Assembly (NCBI GenBank): GCA_029948255.1
Contig: JALIZF010001722.1
Span: 62,001-126,000, forward strand
Length of the DNA stretch: 64,000 nt
Origin: Telmatactis stephensoni
Lineage: Eukaryota > Cnidaria > Anthozoa > Actiniaria > Isophelliidae
Direction: 5' to 3'
Below are positions 9,961-22,045 of this stretch, piece after piece. Under the pieces are notes generated by a model that searched no databases, was not told the origin of the DNA, and saw only the letters and a list, made by a program, of their open reading frames with translations. The position numbers were made by a program, and so were the translations under genes. How positions within the stretch are numbered: position 1 is the stretch's first letter; each line of letters begins with the position of its first letter.

Positions 9961-12900
9961 CTAGTATCGAGGAGGGCTGCGAGATCTGCTTCTTGAATAT
10001 CTTCTTGGATTTCTATCAGAAATTTGAATTATCATAAACATTATGCAAAAAATTAGCTTCAGCGGCTTGTAATATACTCAGAAACACATATTATATTAAG
10101 AGGCGATTTTTTCAAGTTCAAGCAGTGAACGACAAAAACTCCTGAGTTGAAGAATAGCTGTTGTACAAAACTAAAATCATTTCTGTCAGAAAGTTTAAGT
10201 TTTTTGTAAGTAGCTTTGGCCAATGAAAGTTGAATCAAAGTGTTAATCCAATTTTTTATATTCAGCTTGAAAAAGCTCAATCCAAACACAACTTCAATAA
10301 AAAGTCTTTGTACAATTCAAAAATCCATTTTAAACAGGTATTCTATCTTGGTACATCAGTTTTTAACTGGTAGAAAAAGGATTTGAGTGTTAATGCAGAA
10401 CAAAAATTTGGATTAAAACTTGCTCGGTGTCTATAGTTTTTGGCGCTTTTTGCCTTTATTGCTCATCATAGAAAAAATCTCCTCTTTAATAATAAGAGAA
10501 ATATAGTAATATCATTAATAGTAATATAGAGTGATCCTCTTTAATAATAAGAGAAATATAGTAATATCATTAATAGTAATATAGAGTGATGGCACTTAAT
10601 CCGTGAAATAGATATTAGTCTAACAGATATTAGTAGACACTATTTCTATTGTTTTCTTTTGTTTTGATAAGACTATTAGACACTGACTATTAGATTTTGT
10701 TTCATGGATTAAGTACCATTACCCTAGTAATATAAATATTTTATTTTATTAATAATAATAGTAATACTGTAGCAATACATATCTTATTATATATTAGTCA
10801 CTACCTGTCCATTTCAGGTGTTCTTTCTCTTCGTCTAGTAGGGCGAGAGTCCCTAAGCCGAAAAAAAAAAAATCAAAAATTAAAATCCTTTCACAAATCA
10901 GTGAAATAAAGAGAGAGAGGCTAGGTATGTTAAAGTACCACAAAAAAACCTTTGGTAGCTTCCAAAAGTTAATCAGGCCAAGTAATTAAAATGGAATAGA
11001 CTATAAAGTTTTCACCATCTATCAATTACTATCATTATTACCTACTTTTAACTATATTTATTTTGATTTAAAAAACACACACACTAAAATTATTGTCAGT
11101 GTTTGCTGTGATCCTTTCAAGCAGATTTATTTTCTAAGGTTGAACCTCTCTGTACATGTAGGAGTTAAATGTGTTATTTTTGTTTTCTTGCATGTACATA
11201 TACTGTATATGAATTCAAAAGTGCTGCTTAATGTATAGTCTCCTTTGCAGCCGTTTTTTGTGTCATCGACGACACAAAAAACGGCTGCAATGGAGACTAC
11301 TTAATTAGCTGGCCCTTACAAAACAAGTTTGTAGATTAATACACTGATTAATAAACTGTCTCTTCTTTTTTTTTTTTTTTTGTATACTGAAAGCTTAAAA
11401 AAAAAAAAAGTTGTAAAAAAAAAAATCTGTCAATTGTCCAAAATTGTAATTAAAAAAAAAAGGAAATTATTGTAAAAAAAAAGGAAATTTTCTGTGTTAT
11501 ATATGTAAAAAAAAATTATTGTAAAAATCTATAGTGTTAAAATGTAAAAATTTATTTATGTGTGAAATAAACATATTTTAAAAAAAAAAAAAAAAAAGTT
11601 TGTAGATTAAAAACAGCAAATGAACATGCCCAAACATTTTTCTGGAACCTTGGTTCGAGAACAACTTCAGTGGATAACCTTAGCTGAAGGTTGCCATCAC
11701 CATCACTATTGTGTCTTACAATCATATAGATTACAATTTTGGTTTTGTTAGAAGTGAACTTGTACATAGTTAAAATACTTGTCACTGCTTTAATTTACAT
11801 CTTCTTCTTGTACTGTATGTACTAACAGACCAAACAGCATTTTAGTTTTCCTGTGGCAGCAGAATGGAATAATTTAGGCATTTCTGTAAGAAATGCTTCT
11901 AGTCTTAAGAATTTTAAAAAGTTATTGTAATGCTGTATATCTAGATACTTGATAATTATACTTTTATCTATAGTTATATATAATTTCATAGTTTATTTAA
12001 TTTGTATTATTTTCCTATTTCTTTCTTTCTTTCTTTTTATATATTTTGTTAGGAACACTGAAAAACACCAAGGTGATAAAAGCGTCCTCATTATTATTAC
12101 ATAGTCTAGTCCACTATCTTTGATAAATCTAAATGTGTATAGGTACTAAAATCATGCACAAATTATTTCCTTTGCAGCACCAGAAAAAATCTGCATTAGA
12201 ACTAAATTGATTACACAATAACATACATATATTTGACCAACTATAAATATGAAGCTTTGGGAATAATGTAATTTACTTTTAAATCAGTCATACTGACCCT
12301 AAGAAAATAAGCCTACACATAGACCAAATTGGCTAATGTGTTACTTTATAACATAGCTACAATCTTACGCGCGCTCTGATTGGCCAGAAAGCTATGAACT
12401 ATTTGCCCATGGGCTGCACTGCGCGAACTCTATCTTCGTCATCAGTCTTTTTCAAATTGTTCGTTTTTAAGATGGCGACACATATAACACGCACTCTGAT
12501 TGGCTGAAAAATCTATGAACTATTTCCCCATGGGCTGCACGGCTCCGTTTTTAACATTCTAGGCTCTGTTATAGATCAATTAGACAACAGAAAGCCGCTT
12601 GCCCATTGCCTTATAATCAAGCCTTGAGAAAATATAAAGAACTCTTAACAAACTAGAGTCGCACTCGGCTACGCCTTGTGCCACTCTTACGTTTGTTAAT
12701 CGTTCTTTATATTTTCTCTCGTGCGTCTATAACGCCATGGGCGCGTGGCTTTCTGTTGTCTAATTGATAAATGTATGTTTCTACCCAATTCAAAACCTCT
12801 GGGAATGGGATTTTTTGTCTTTTGCATTTTGATATCATGTGGAGATTTTGGGAACAAAAGACCTTATATTCCCAGAGGTTTTGAATTGGGTAGAAATGTA

Positions 12901-15081
12901 CATAGCAACTCATTAGTTGATTTGGTCTATTACAGTAAAAGATCACAGCAATTTCTTTTGAGTGTATACATAAAGAGTATTTATAAAAGCAGATCTTGTC
13001 AAATGATCATTATTAGTATGAAATGTCAATGATTTGTTTAAACATCTTACATATTCATTACATTTAAATACAAAACTATCAAAATTACATGCATACTAGC
13101 TAGAGAGGTATGACAATACTAAAAATATAGCTATATCGATTCTTAACATTTTTTACTTTAATTCCATTACCATGACAACATTCAAGCAAATCAATTTCCA
13201 CCTGAAAAAGAGTTTGTTCTCTTCACTGATGCACAATAACAAAGAGCAAAACCAGCGCTGAGTAGAAGATGAGATGAATATATGACGATCAACACAGGAT
13301 ATCGAAGAACAGGCTTGTGTGAGGTGAGGGAATTAACTAGATCACTTATCCAAGGCAGGATTTGTTGACTTAGAATCTAGAGCTCTCTTTTCAACTTGAT
13401 GCTTTATAGATACAAAGTGGAAGTACACCTCTTCTTCATGCATATTGATGGTGAATGATGGTGAAGGTTGTAGTTGACAACTTTTGATGGGGTGATAACC
13501 AAAATAGTATGCCAGCTCCAGCCAGGTGAGTGTTGAATTAGTACATGCTCATGTCCTTGTTGTTTGGTATATCATCAAGCACTCGTTGGAGGAATTTAGA
13601 ATTACAGGGGAATGCAGTTGAATAGCGACACTTTCAAAAACCTAAAACGTGACTAATATTTCTGCTACATAATGTCTAAAGAAACCTAAATTCAAAAATT
13701 CAAGCAGTGGGAATCACTGTAGATTCTTTTTTTTCCTTGATGCTTGCCTGATGAGTTAAATAATCCTAGATGTTTTGTTGCTTTTGCAGAAGTTGGGCTG
13801 GGGATGGGTTGAGATGGGTTGAGCCCATTATGAGATGTGGTGGGGTTGTAATGGTATTCAGTTGAAATGTGATGACGTTTAACCACACCTATACAAACTG
13901 AAAATTGTAATCAAACTATCAGATTCAATGTCCAAAATATTTTTCTGAATTATACATGTAATATACTTCTTAATACTATTATTGATAAACTCTTTTACTG
14001 ACGTCATATATCTTAAGATGACTGGCTACCCTTGAAAATTCAGCCTACTGCACACACTTGCGTGCAAGTATGTAGCACACACAGATTTTAGCAAATGCCA
14101 AGAAATGCAGTGAAACTTAAGTAAGCATGCACTTGTTTTCATTTATGCAAATTTGAGTAGAGCTTGTATTCTCATGCCATTTTTAAGATGGTGACACAGT
14201 TTCCAGATGCAAATGTTTGTATTTTTTGCAACTTTAAGGGCATTAAACATGCTCATTTTGTATGGGACTGGATGGTTTTCAGGTACCTAATTGAAATACA
14301 CATAAAAATCTGTCATATCAAATTTTGAAAAAAACTGACATTACTCTACCCAACGAAGAAAAATGATTCTCTTTGAATTTTTTGTTGGAACCTGATGGAC
14401 ACAATATATTTGTCAAAAGGTTTTTCATCATTACATTCAAAAGTACTTATAAAAATGCTATTATGTAGAATATACCATTACTGTTGCTAAATATTATTTT
14501 GTGATATTGCTTTTGGAAATACTTCTGGTTGCACAATTGTTTCTTATATATGCAGGTAATCCATTATCCATTATTACATTTCATTATTTCAAAAACAAGT
14601 GCAGGACACCAATTTTTCTTTAATTTAATTATAAACACCATGAAAAGACACTCCAGAAAATTGAAGTTTAAAAGATTTCTGGAATTTTTCCAGTGGTAGC
14701 CAGTCACCGATAAGTAATAAAATACCTTCTGTATCTTTCATCATCATAGCGGTTGCGCTGGCCCCCATAATGCCTATCCTCAGGGCTGTAGCGGGATCGG
14801 CCACGATATGCTGGTGGTGGTTGTCGTGCCGTGCGACCTTGGTGAGTTGATATTTGAACACGAACATGGACACCACACATTCTCCTTCCATCAAGCTCTC
14901 GTACAGCATCTTCAGCATCTCGATGATCATCAAATTCTACAAAGGCAAAACCTGGAGGATTTCGTGCTACCCATACGTCTCTTACTTCACCAAACTTGGA
15001 AAATTCTCTCTCGATTTCAGACTTGACCCCATTGCTACCTAGGTTCCCCACATACACTCGTGTTACGCCATTCCTGGACAT
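9961..15081 (-). CDS. SRSF3/SRSF7-like splicing factor, copy 1 (3 coding exons)
   Basis: A nuclear SR protein: an RRM binds pre-mRNA, and the RS tail recruits spliceosome parts and is phosphorylated. Coding exons on the minus strand: 15081-14726 (356 nt), 10852-10805 (48 nt), 10012-9961 (52 nt), giving 151 residues. Junctions are AG/gtattt, cttag/GG, ACAG/gtag and gatag/A, all phase 2 and mutually consistent. The RRM spans about residues 6-80: RNP2 VYVGNL and RNP1-like GFAFVEF within [15 protein letters not shown], the signature of the SRSF3/7 group. There is no zinc knuckle, so it is closer to SRSF3 in layout. The tail ends [11 protein letters not shown]. The start is the ATG before [13 protein letters not shown]; an acceptor (tcaaacag) lies 14 bases upstream, implying a 5'-UTR intron. 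The first coding intron is about 3.9 kb and full of repeats. It pairs with the copy at 18692-20588. Confidence 0.92.
10481..10590. repeat. Perfect 55-bp tandem duplication
   Basis: Two adjacent copies of a 55-bp unit starting CCTCTTTAATAATAAGAGAA, at 10481 and 10536, in the first coding-sequence intron of the SRSF gene. They look identical, so the duplication is recent. Confidence 0.85.
10589..10719. mobile_element. Small MITE-like inverted repeat
   Basis: Ends ATGGCACTTAATCCGTGAAA and, inverted, TTTCATGGATTAAGTACCAT. About 130 bp with TATTAGTCTAA-type internal repeats. It abuts the 55-bp tandem duplication directly. No target duplication resolved. Confidence 0.6.
11236..11299. repeat. 64-bp near-perfect hairpin
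   Basis: TAGTCTCCTTTGCAGCCGTT pairs with its inverted copy ending GGAGACTA, with a loop of about 6 bases around ATCGAC and one mismatch. Probably the fused ends of a MITE that has lost its middle. It lies in an SRSF intron, so it would form a stable RNA stem in the pre-mRNA. Confidence 0.75.
12360..12545. repeat. Direct repeat pair with CTCTGATTGGC / CCCATGGGCTGCAC motifs
   Basis: Two copies about 120 bp apart share a CGC-CTCTGATTGGC stretch (near 12369 and 12485) followed by CTATGAACTATTT and CCCATGGGCTGCAC. A similar GCGCGCTCTGATTGG occurs near 41592. The ATTGG core is an inverted CCAAT box, but the dispersed distribution points to a repeat family. Confidence 0.55.
12576..12767. mobile_element. 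192-bp foldback MITE
   Basis: TIRs TCAATTAGACAACAGAAAGC and inverse at 12747-12767. Inside, GAGAAAATATAAAGAAC pairs with GTTCTTTATATTTTCTC-like sequence, so most of the element folds into one hairpin. No coding capacity. Confidence 0.7.
12771..12902. mobile_element. 132-bp inverted-repeat element
   Basis: ATGTATGTTTCTACCCAATT at the left and its inverse, ending GGGTAGAAATGTACAT, at the right, with arms of about 35 bp including CAAAACCTCTGGGAAT. It lies directly next to the preceding foldback element, a second independent MITE insertion. Confidence 0.7.
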
Positions 15082-15096
15082 TGTTGGACACTTTTC

Positions 15097-17858
15097 TGTT
15101 TGAGTGAAATAAAAATATACGTTTGAAAGCCATCATAATACAGATGTCTCTCAATAACTCAAACCTTCAAGGGAATTTAAAATTGAGTCAAGTTTTCAGG
15201 AGTTATGGAATGAAAAGTTACAATAAATGTATGGTGCAAATCTGTAAAAGGAAATAAGGTTTGGTTTGAGTTACAATGAGCTTTAAGTTACTAAGGGTTG
15301 AGTTACTGGAATTCAACTGTAGAGCACTTCAGTCTGCATTCCCCACAAGACATATGCATGTATGACCACTTTACTTTTATTCATGTAGATATCATTTATC
15401 TTTGTTGTAGTATATATTATTTCTCTCACTTTTTGTTTGTCTGCACTGTTTCATACGTGTATCTGCAGATGAACTTTGAAAATGTGTCGACCAATGACAC
15501 TCCAGTGATTCAATGCATCTCAAACAAAAATGGCCGATACAGCATGATAGATCAAGAGGTCAATATATTAATTGTTTTAGCTGATTATTAAACTCAAAAA
15601 CTTGAGTCAACCCTGGTTTTCACAAGCACTGGAAGCTGTGAAAAGCAATATGCGCTTTAATTATGCAGACTCAATAATGTCCCAACACAAAACTGAATCT
15701 ACATATTTTGATTCCACTTCTGCCTTCTACAGCGTCACTTGTGAAAACCAGCCAGCTATTTTTTATCATCAGTAATAAGGTTTACAGTATTAAGCAAAGT
15801 GGCAAATTATTTCTGAAGTAATCTTGTAACAGTCCAAATACAATGATCTTATCCCTTGAATAACTTTCTTGGTCTACTGAATGACTGTTGAATTATACCA
15901 ACAAACTGCGACCATAGGTAGGCACCATCTGTCGTGGTGAACTTCAAACAAAATCTCAAGCAACTACTCGCAATTTTTTCAAAATCTGTTGGGTAAATAG
16001 AAAACTACTGGAACGACGCTGAACGCGATAACGCAGATTTTGATCTTTGTGTAATCAAAGAAGAAACGTTGAACTCCACATTGGCAACATATCCAAATGA
16101 ATTTTATCTCAATGTAAGCGAGTCTAAACATATGTTAACCAAGGCTTACCTTAAATCTCTTAAAGACTATAACAAATTGAAATTCTACAATGCTTTTGAT
16201 AAAAGACTTTCAACGCAACACAGTCCTCAACGCAGGTGAGATAAATATGGCACCAACATTGTGGAGCATTATGGGTAAAAAAACACAGGAACCCCGAACA
16301 CGACAATCAGTGACTGAATTTTCCAAATATTATTTTATTACCAGAGACTGCTGAGCTTCCTGACAAAAGGTACATTTATTCGGGTTAACCGGGTTAACCT
16401 CCTTTTTCAAGTAAGACCCATGGGAGTAAACTCAATTTTTGTGTGGTTCTTTATCAACAATTTATGCTTTTCTCTCACTGGTATTTTTGAATAATTTAAG
16501 TTGACTCGAGGCTAACCCTGTGTTTGTGTGTGTTGTTTTGCAGCAGTATCATCAAACTCAAAAAAGGTCTGTTTGTCGAACTCCAATACCAGATCTTGGA
16601 TACACTTTGAACTGATACTATTGCATATTTTGGAAAAATGGAGGAACCCACTCTTCAATGTTGGTGTGAAATGCAGGGGTGGCTGTGTCACCCCAACAAT
16701 TCCAGATAGAAATCAGAAGTTGGGTTTTTGGAGATGGGGCAAACCCCAGTAAAGTTGTGTTCACAGCCAGTTTGTCCACTGCCCTGCCCTTGATGAACCC
16801 AATGAAATGAAATTCCTAGAGTATACTGTATGCTAGTCTGGCATCAGGGTCCCCTAACCCCTTTGCAAATGAAATCACATGAAAATATTTGGTCTTTTCA
16901 CACATCATGGATAATTAAAAATACTCTTTCACCTTTCCAAAAAAGTCAAAAGTTTCACATGGACCCAAAAATGTTTTAGACCTTAAATCACGTTTCACAT
17001 CAAAATAAATCAGTCATTCATGTTTCACACAAAATGTATAGGGGACCCTGTGGCATCCCATATATCATGTTCTGTTGTACGCACGTGTTACATTCATATT
17101 CCTTTGTACGTTCTTGCTGGCCAAGTGGAATTGTAAAACAAACACAGAGTTTTTAAACTGTGACAATCTTTACTTTCCTACAAACATCTCTACAGAAAGT
17201 CAGCACTGACAAAAAGCAGTCAGAAGGATATACATACACAATTTACACAATCACTAAAAGTATTATCAGTTATTATTGCTGGGTTTCAAACAGCTGTTGA
17301 ATCTCATTTATCTCCTTCAAATAGGGGTTAATGTTTGACCACCATGTGCTCTCAACCAGAGAACATTATTCTATTGAAAACTTGTATTTCAGCTGACAAA
17401 AATTCCAATGAAATTGAAAACGATGTCCGATGGAACCCAGCAATTTCAGACTGGTAGAGTTACAAACAAAAGTGTGTGCTAACATGGACAAGTCCATCAA
17501 GAGCCGAGTTCATCATGGAATGTTTTTCTTAATAATTATTTGGGTGACTGGGACAAGAGTTTATCTACAATGACATGTCTTTTCTATCAATGTCAGACAT
17601 GAAGATCTTTTAAAACTCATCCCATGATGAACTCAGCGCAGGACAAATCAGTCACCCATGTAAATGCACCCTAATTTGTCATATAACGATTTCACTCAGC
17701 CCATAAAACATTATTGGAATAAAACCTCACATTCCATAGCTACATAATAAAAGTATCTGGTCCCATTGTACTTTGTTTTGCACAGGCTTTGTGAAATCGC
17801 TAATATTTGAAAGTACACTATCAATTTCCAATTAAAGTAGCTATTTTTAAACATTTTA
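15097..17858. other. Spacer between the two SRSF genes
   Basis: Likely holds the promoter and 5'-UTR exon(s) of the copy ending at 9961, which I could not place. Sequences around 15950-16350 resemble coding debris, but no frame could be tied to a family. No other gene is supported. Confidence 0.4.
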
Positions 17859-17859
17859 A

Positions 17860-17976
17860 CAGTAAAAACTAGTGATGACATTAACTGATGTTTCTGCTGA
17901 CATCATTTCTCTCCTTTAATAATGATGTCCACAACACTCAAACCTCAGTAATTAATATCATCACTAGTTTTTACTG
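17860..17976. mobile_element. 117-bp MITE flanked by TTAA
   Basis: Perfect TIRs CAGTAAAAACTAGTGATGA and inverse, bounded by TTAA at 17856-17859 and 17977-17980, the piggyBac-type target. It lies downstream of the second SRSF gene, possibly inside its 3' UTR. Confidence 0.8.
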
Positions 17977-18337
17977 TTAAACACAGTATAGACAAAGAAA
18001 TATTACATCCCAATCCAATCATATTTTGAGTTATAATTCAGCAAACAAATCAAAGTATTAATACATTACGTTAGATAAAAATGATAAAAAATATCACATA
18101 AATTTCTGCAATCCCATTACATTTTGAGGAAGACAAAACAATGTATATATGCAAACTAAACAGGGAAAAATCACATATATTCTTGTACTGCATGGGATTT
18201 AAGTCTTCAGAAGCTATGGAAAAAAAGCACAATACAACATTTAGAAATTCTTCAGAAAGTATTGCAGAAGCTGAGCTGAAACATATTATGATTCACAACC
18301 AAATTGTTAAATTGTGACCTCTTTTTTTTGCAAACTT

Positions 18338-18472
18338 CATTTCCATTTCTGTCTTTTCTGATCCACCCCTCCTTGATCCTAGGGGAATGAGCTTATGTGA
18401 ATTCATTCAATCATTGGTTGATTTTCCCAAGGATGATTGACAGATCAGAAAAGACATTCCACTGAAGTTGGA
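18338..18472. repeat. Imperfect inverted repeat, about 135 bp
   Basis: TGTCTTTTCTGATC at about 18351 pairs with GATCAGAAAAGACA at about 18444, with weaker pairing on either side. It lies about 220-350 bases past the stop codon of the second SRSF gene. Either a MITE or a UTR stem-loop. Confidence 0.5.
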
Positions 18473-18691
18473 AGAATACAGTCACGATGCAATGATTTGC
18501 ACTGTAATATAGTTCCAAACGTGTTTAATTCTAGTTACTGATCTTCCAAACCAAAAACATTGCAGTCATATTTTAATGCAATGTGTTGAATGCAATCAAC
18601 CACACTTCCAAATACAAATACATTTTTACTTATACATTATTCTAGGAAATCTGTGTGTATTTTCTTACATTTGGAAAATCTTTTGCGGTCA

Positions 18692-20588
18692 TTACTGTCT
18701 TGGAGGACTTCGAGATCTGCTTCTTCTGCTGTAACGGTCACCACCTCTGAAAAATCAGGAGTCAACAAAATTAACAGAGAACTTTTCCTTTAGAGAAAAT
18801 AGCTTAAATACCAGAGCAGGTCAGTGATGTCTTAACAATAAGACAATAAACCAAATTTTGAATCTCCTTGAGTCTGACTTTTGCCATATGGTTTCTACTG
18901 ACCATTTTTTGAAAATTGAAAATACTGTAATCAATGTTTTCATGATAAAATGTATGTTTCTCTGTGTTCGTTTTAGTACAAATACAGTTGCACAATCTTT
19001 GTGTGAGTCATGCACTTATTATTTTTAGAACTGATGCATGCCAAACGGCCAAGGCTCACAAAAATCAGTCTGTTCTCTCTCTTTATATAGTGTTACAAAT
19101 TTCAATATTGTAATAACAGAGACATACACTGGTGAACGATCTCTTCCTCCACGTGGTGGTGGTGGTGATCTGGACCTATGAGGAGTAAGCAATACAAAAA
19201 GAATTATAGGCAGCTCCAAAATAGAGACATCAACCACATTAATTCACACGTTTAACTCTCAACACCTTAATACTTTCTTATCTCTCAATAATGTTGATAA
19301 AATATCACTAAACACTACCTGGTTAGTGAAATGAGGTTGTAGAGATGACAGAGTGATGTATATTTTGTAGGGGAGAAGATATATTAAGTTGATATGTGTC
19401 ATTGCATTGTTGTGGCTCTTGAAAGACGACAGTGAATTGACACAGTGGCAGACAAACATGGACAACTTGGAGCAAGAATTCTAAGCAGCTGCCATGGAGA
19501 TACAGTGCACACTGTAGCGCCATCATTACTGGTTTTCTTTGGTTTTTTAAGATAAAAAACCACAGTTGGCAGCAATAAAGACAATGTGCACATAAAGGTG
19601 ATTTCCTAGAGTCGCATGACTTCTCAGAAGTGCCAAATGATGGGAGAAGTGCAGTTGTAACTGAACTATCCTGTGTGCTTGACTTATACCAAACATGCGT
19701 CTTCAAATTTTGGAGACAGTTGCCTACATGTAATTTGTCAGCAGTTGAAGGGATTGAAGTTGGAGAAATTTGAAGATGGAGTGGGTAGGAATCTTTTATT
19801 TTTTTTCTTTCTGAAGGCTCATCTTAAAAAGCTGGTGGTTTGCCAGATTAGCCGAGCGAAGTTGAAGAATATAAGAGCAATAATGCCTTAGATAGCTGGG
19901 CCGTTAAACTAGGGAGTGAATTCATTGACGATAATGGGAGATACCCAGTAGTTCAACCTGGAAATGGTATAATGTTACTTATTAGTAATTGAGAAATATC
20001 TGGTAACAAAGAATGAAGAAAGATATTTTCTCTTGTTAAGAATATACTTGATAAAAAAATTTACTTTGCTATTGTACCATTAAATAAAATAATTTATTAT
20101 AAAAGATCTAAATATGACTTAAGCCTAAAAAAAGGAAGAATTTCAGAATTTCCTCATTATATGCACCAGATCTGTAATAAAATGTGATCAAATAACAACC
20201 AGTAACCATATGTAGTTTAATCCCAATGTTACCTTCTACGTGGAGGAGAGTAGCGACTCCCTCTGTCTCCTCTATATCCATCATCATTATAGCGCCGTCC
20301 TCCTCCTCCTCCTCCTCCTCGGTAACCTCTACTGCCACCTCTATCACGGCCACCTTTGCGATGTGACAACTCTACTTTGACATACTTATCACACACTCTC
20401 TTGCCATCCATCTTATATACTGCATCCTCGGCATCACGATGATCTTCAAATTCAACAAATGCAAAACCAGGAGGGTTTCTAGCTACCCAGACTTCACGAA
20501 TTGGACCAAATGTAGAGAACGCTTTCCAGATTCTATCTCTGTCACCATTGTCACCTAAGTTTCCAATGTAGACCTTTGAGCTGCTCAT
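18692..20588 (-). CDS. SRSF3/SRSF7-like splicing factor, copy 2 (3 coding exons)
   Basis: The same kind of nuclear SR splicing factor as at 9961-15081. Coding exons: 20588-20233 (356 nt), 19175-19128 (48 nt), 18746-18692 (55 nt), giving 152 residues. Junctions are AG/gtaac, catag/G, GT/gtatgt and ttcag/A, all phase 2. The RRM (about residues 4-78) carries [10 protein letters not shown] and [16 protein letters not shown] glycine run (RGGGGGGG) and arginine stretches follow, then [16 protein letters not shown] and the end [11 protein letters not shown]. No zinc knuckle. The start at [11 protein letters not shown] fits the family; an upstream in-frame start at 20618 would add a non-family hydrophobic extension and probably lies in an intron, since TGTTAG sits just before ATATG. 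The first two exons are the same length as in the other copy. Confidence 0.93.
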
Positions 20589-20703
20589 ATCTAACAAAAG
20601 GAAGACAAAGAACAACATACGCTTTTAGTTTTGACTATGGCAAGCTGAAGCTGTGTTATTTACAGTGGTAATTAGCAATAACACTTCAAACACCATTAAA
20701 TCC

Positions 20704-20812
20704 ATTGTGTAGGAGGCAGCATGGGCGAGTGGTCAGTGTCAGTCTCGCAATCCAGTACGTGGTCCCGAACTAGAGTCCCCGCTCTGGCCACTAGCTGAGG
20801 CTGAATTATCCA
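20704..20812 (+). repeat. tRNA-like SINE head
   Basis: GGGCGAGTGGTCAG resembles a pol III A box, and a B-box-like GAACTAGAGTCCC follows about 45 bases later. Lies in the 5'-UTR intron proposed for the second SRSF gene. It does not fold as a good tRNA, so it is called a SINE relic. Confidence 0.4.
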
Positions 20813-21116
20813 TCGTATTTAAGTTCATAAATGACAAGGAAAATATCTTTTCAAAAAAGGTTAGATTTTGAAATCCAACAAAATTGAGTGGAGTTCTGGG
20901 AAGTGTGGGAAGTCAAAGTGATCCATACTTCTATATTTTGCCACTTTTCCCTAATTCAAAATGGCAAACAAAAGCATGATTTGGCTTATTCCTCAATTAG
21001 TGCCGACATTATATAACCATGAAAACTTGGATCATAGATACATGTATCATGCTGTGATGTACGTCAGCAGAAATACCTCCCCACCGCTCCCCCATAATTA
21101 TAAAATACCAATGTCC

Positions 21117-21151
21117 ACACACACACACACACACACACACAAAAAAAAAAA
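21117..21151. repeat. (CA)n microsatellite followed by an A run
   Basis: About 12 CA units then about 11 A. A simple repeat. Confidence 0.9.
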
Positions 21152-21514
21152 CAATCCAAGCTCTATACTTTATTTCAACCATGCCTGCTTACATGCTGTT
21201 GCTTTTCTCTGAAATATGCACAACTGTCAACACACTAGTTCTTCAAAGTCACATGTAGAACAATGAAGGACAATGGTATAATTACAAGGAAACGGTGGGG
21301 AGGTATTTCTATTTATTTATTTATTTACTTTGCCCAAGGACAGGACCCTACAACAGCATGACCAATTACTGTGGTTCTGATACATTACACAAAGAATGAA
21401 AAAAAAAAAAAGACAAGAAAAAAGGATTTACAATTACGATTGACTACAACAGGTACTTCTACTTTGGTTGCATTTTAGGCATATTGACTTCCACGTAGGG
21501 GGGGTATTTCTGCT

Positions 21515-21595
21515 GACAGAGAGTGAAGTATTCATATGAGTGTGAAACAGAACGTGTTTTAGCCGTGCCGTTTTTCAGAGTCACGCGAAAACTGA
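21515..21595. mobile_element. Truncated copy of the CCGTG-rich foldback family
   Basis: TATTCATATGAGTGTGAAAC, then GCCGTGCCGT, then CACGCGAAAACTGATC match the ends and core of the longer copies at 28980-29145 and 60755-60903. Confidence 0.55.
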
Positions 21596-21953
21596 TCGAC
21601 TCTAGCGAATCTGAAAGACAGGAAAAGACAAGAAGGATCGAAAGAAATTCGAATGATTGCCTTCCGTTGTGAGGGAAGAAAATGCGACAGAAGGTTTAAA
21701 AATAGAGTAACACAAACTAACAGATGGATAAAAAGTACCAAAAACTACAAGTAGTGTAGTTAAATATCCCAAATCGATTCGTTCAGCTGCACATCAAGCA
21801 TGACAAGGGGTCGAGTTGAAGGAAACTCCGCGTGTCATGTCAAACGACCGAACTACACAGTCGAAAAATACCCCTGAAATACCGAATTTTCGCTTTTCAA
21901 TGAAAAAATTCCACCCCCTATCAGTACATAATGTATTACTGTAGTAAACTCAC

Positions 21954-22045
21954 CTTTTCTAGCTTATAAATCGATGTTTTAGACTACGAAACAGCATCTA
22001 CTGACAACAACGCCACAAACGAAGTTCTTTGTGAAGAAAGCTATA
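21954..22045 (-). promoter_or_regulatory. Possible 5'-UTR exon and promoter of SRSF copy 2
   Basis: On the minus strand a strong donor AGAAAAG/gtgagt ends a candidate leader exon at 21954. Together with the acceptor-like TGTTAG immediately before the ATG at 20588, this predicts a 5'-UTR intron of about 1.4 kb. The right end of this exon is a guess. The leader ends upstream of any ATG in frame. Confidence 0.4.

Noticed and set aside
14625..15042. Other frames across the first SRSF exon
   Set aside because: Shadows of the real RRM frame.
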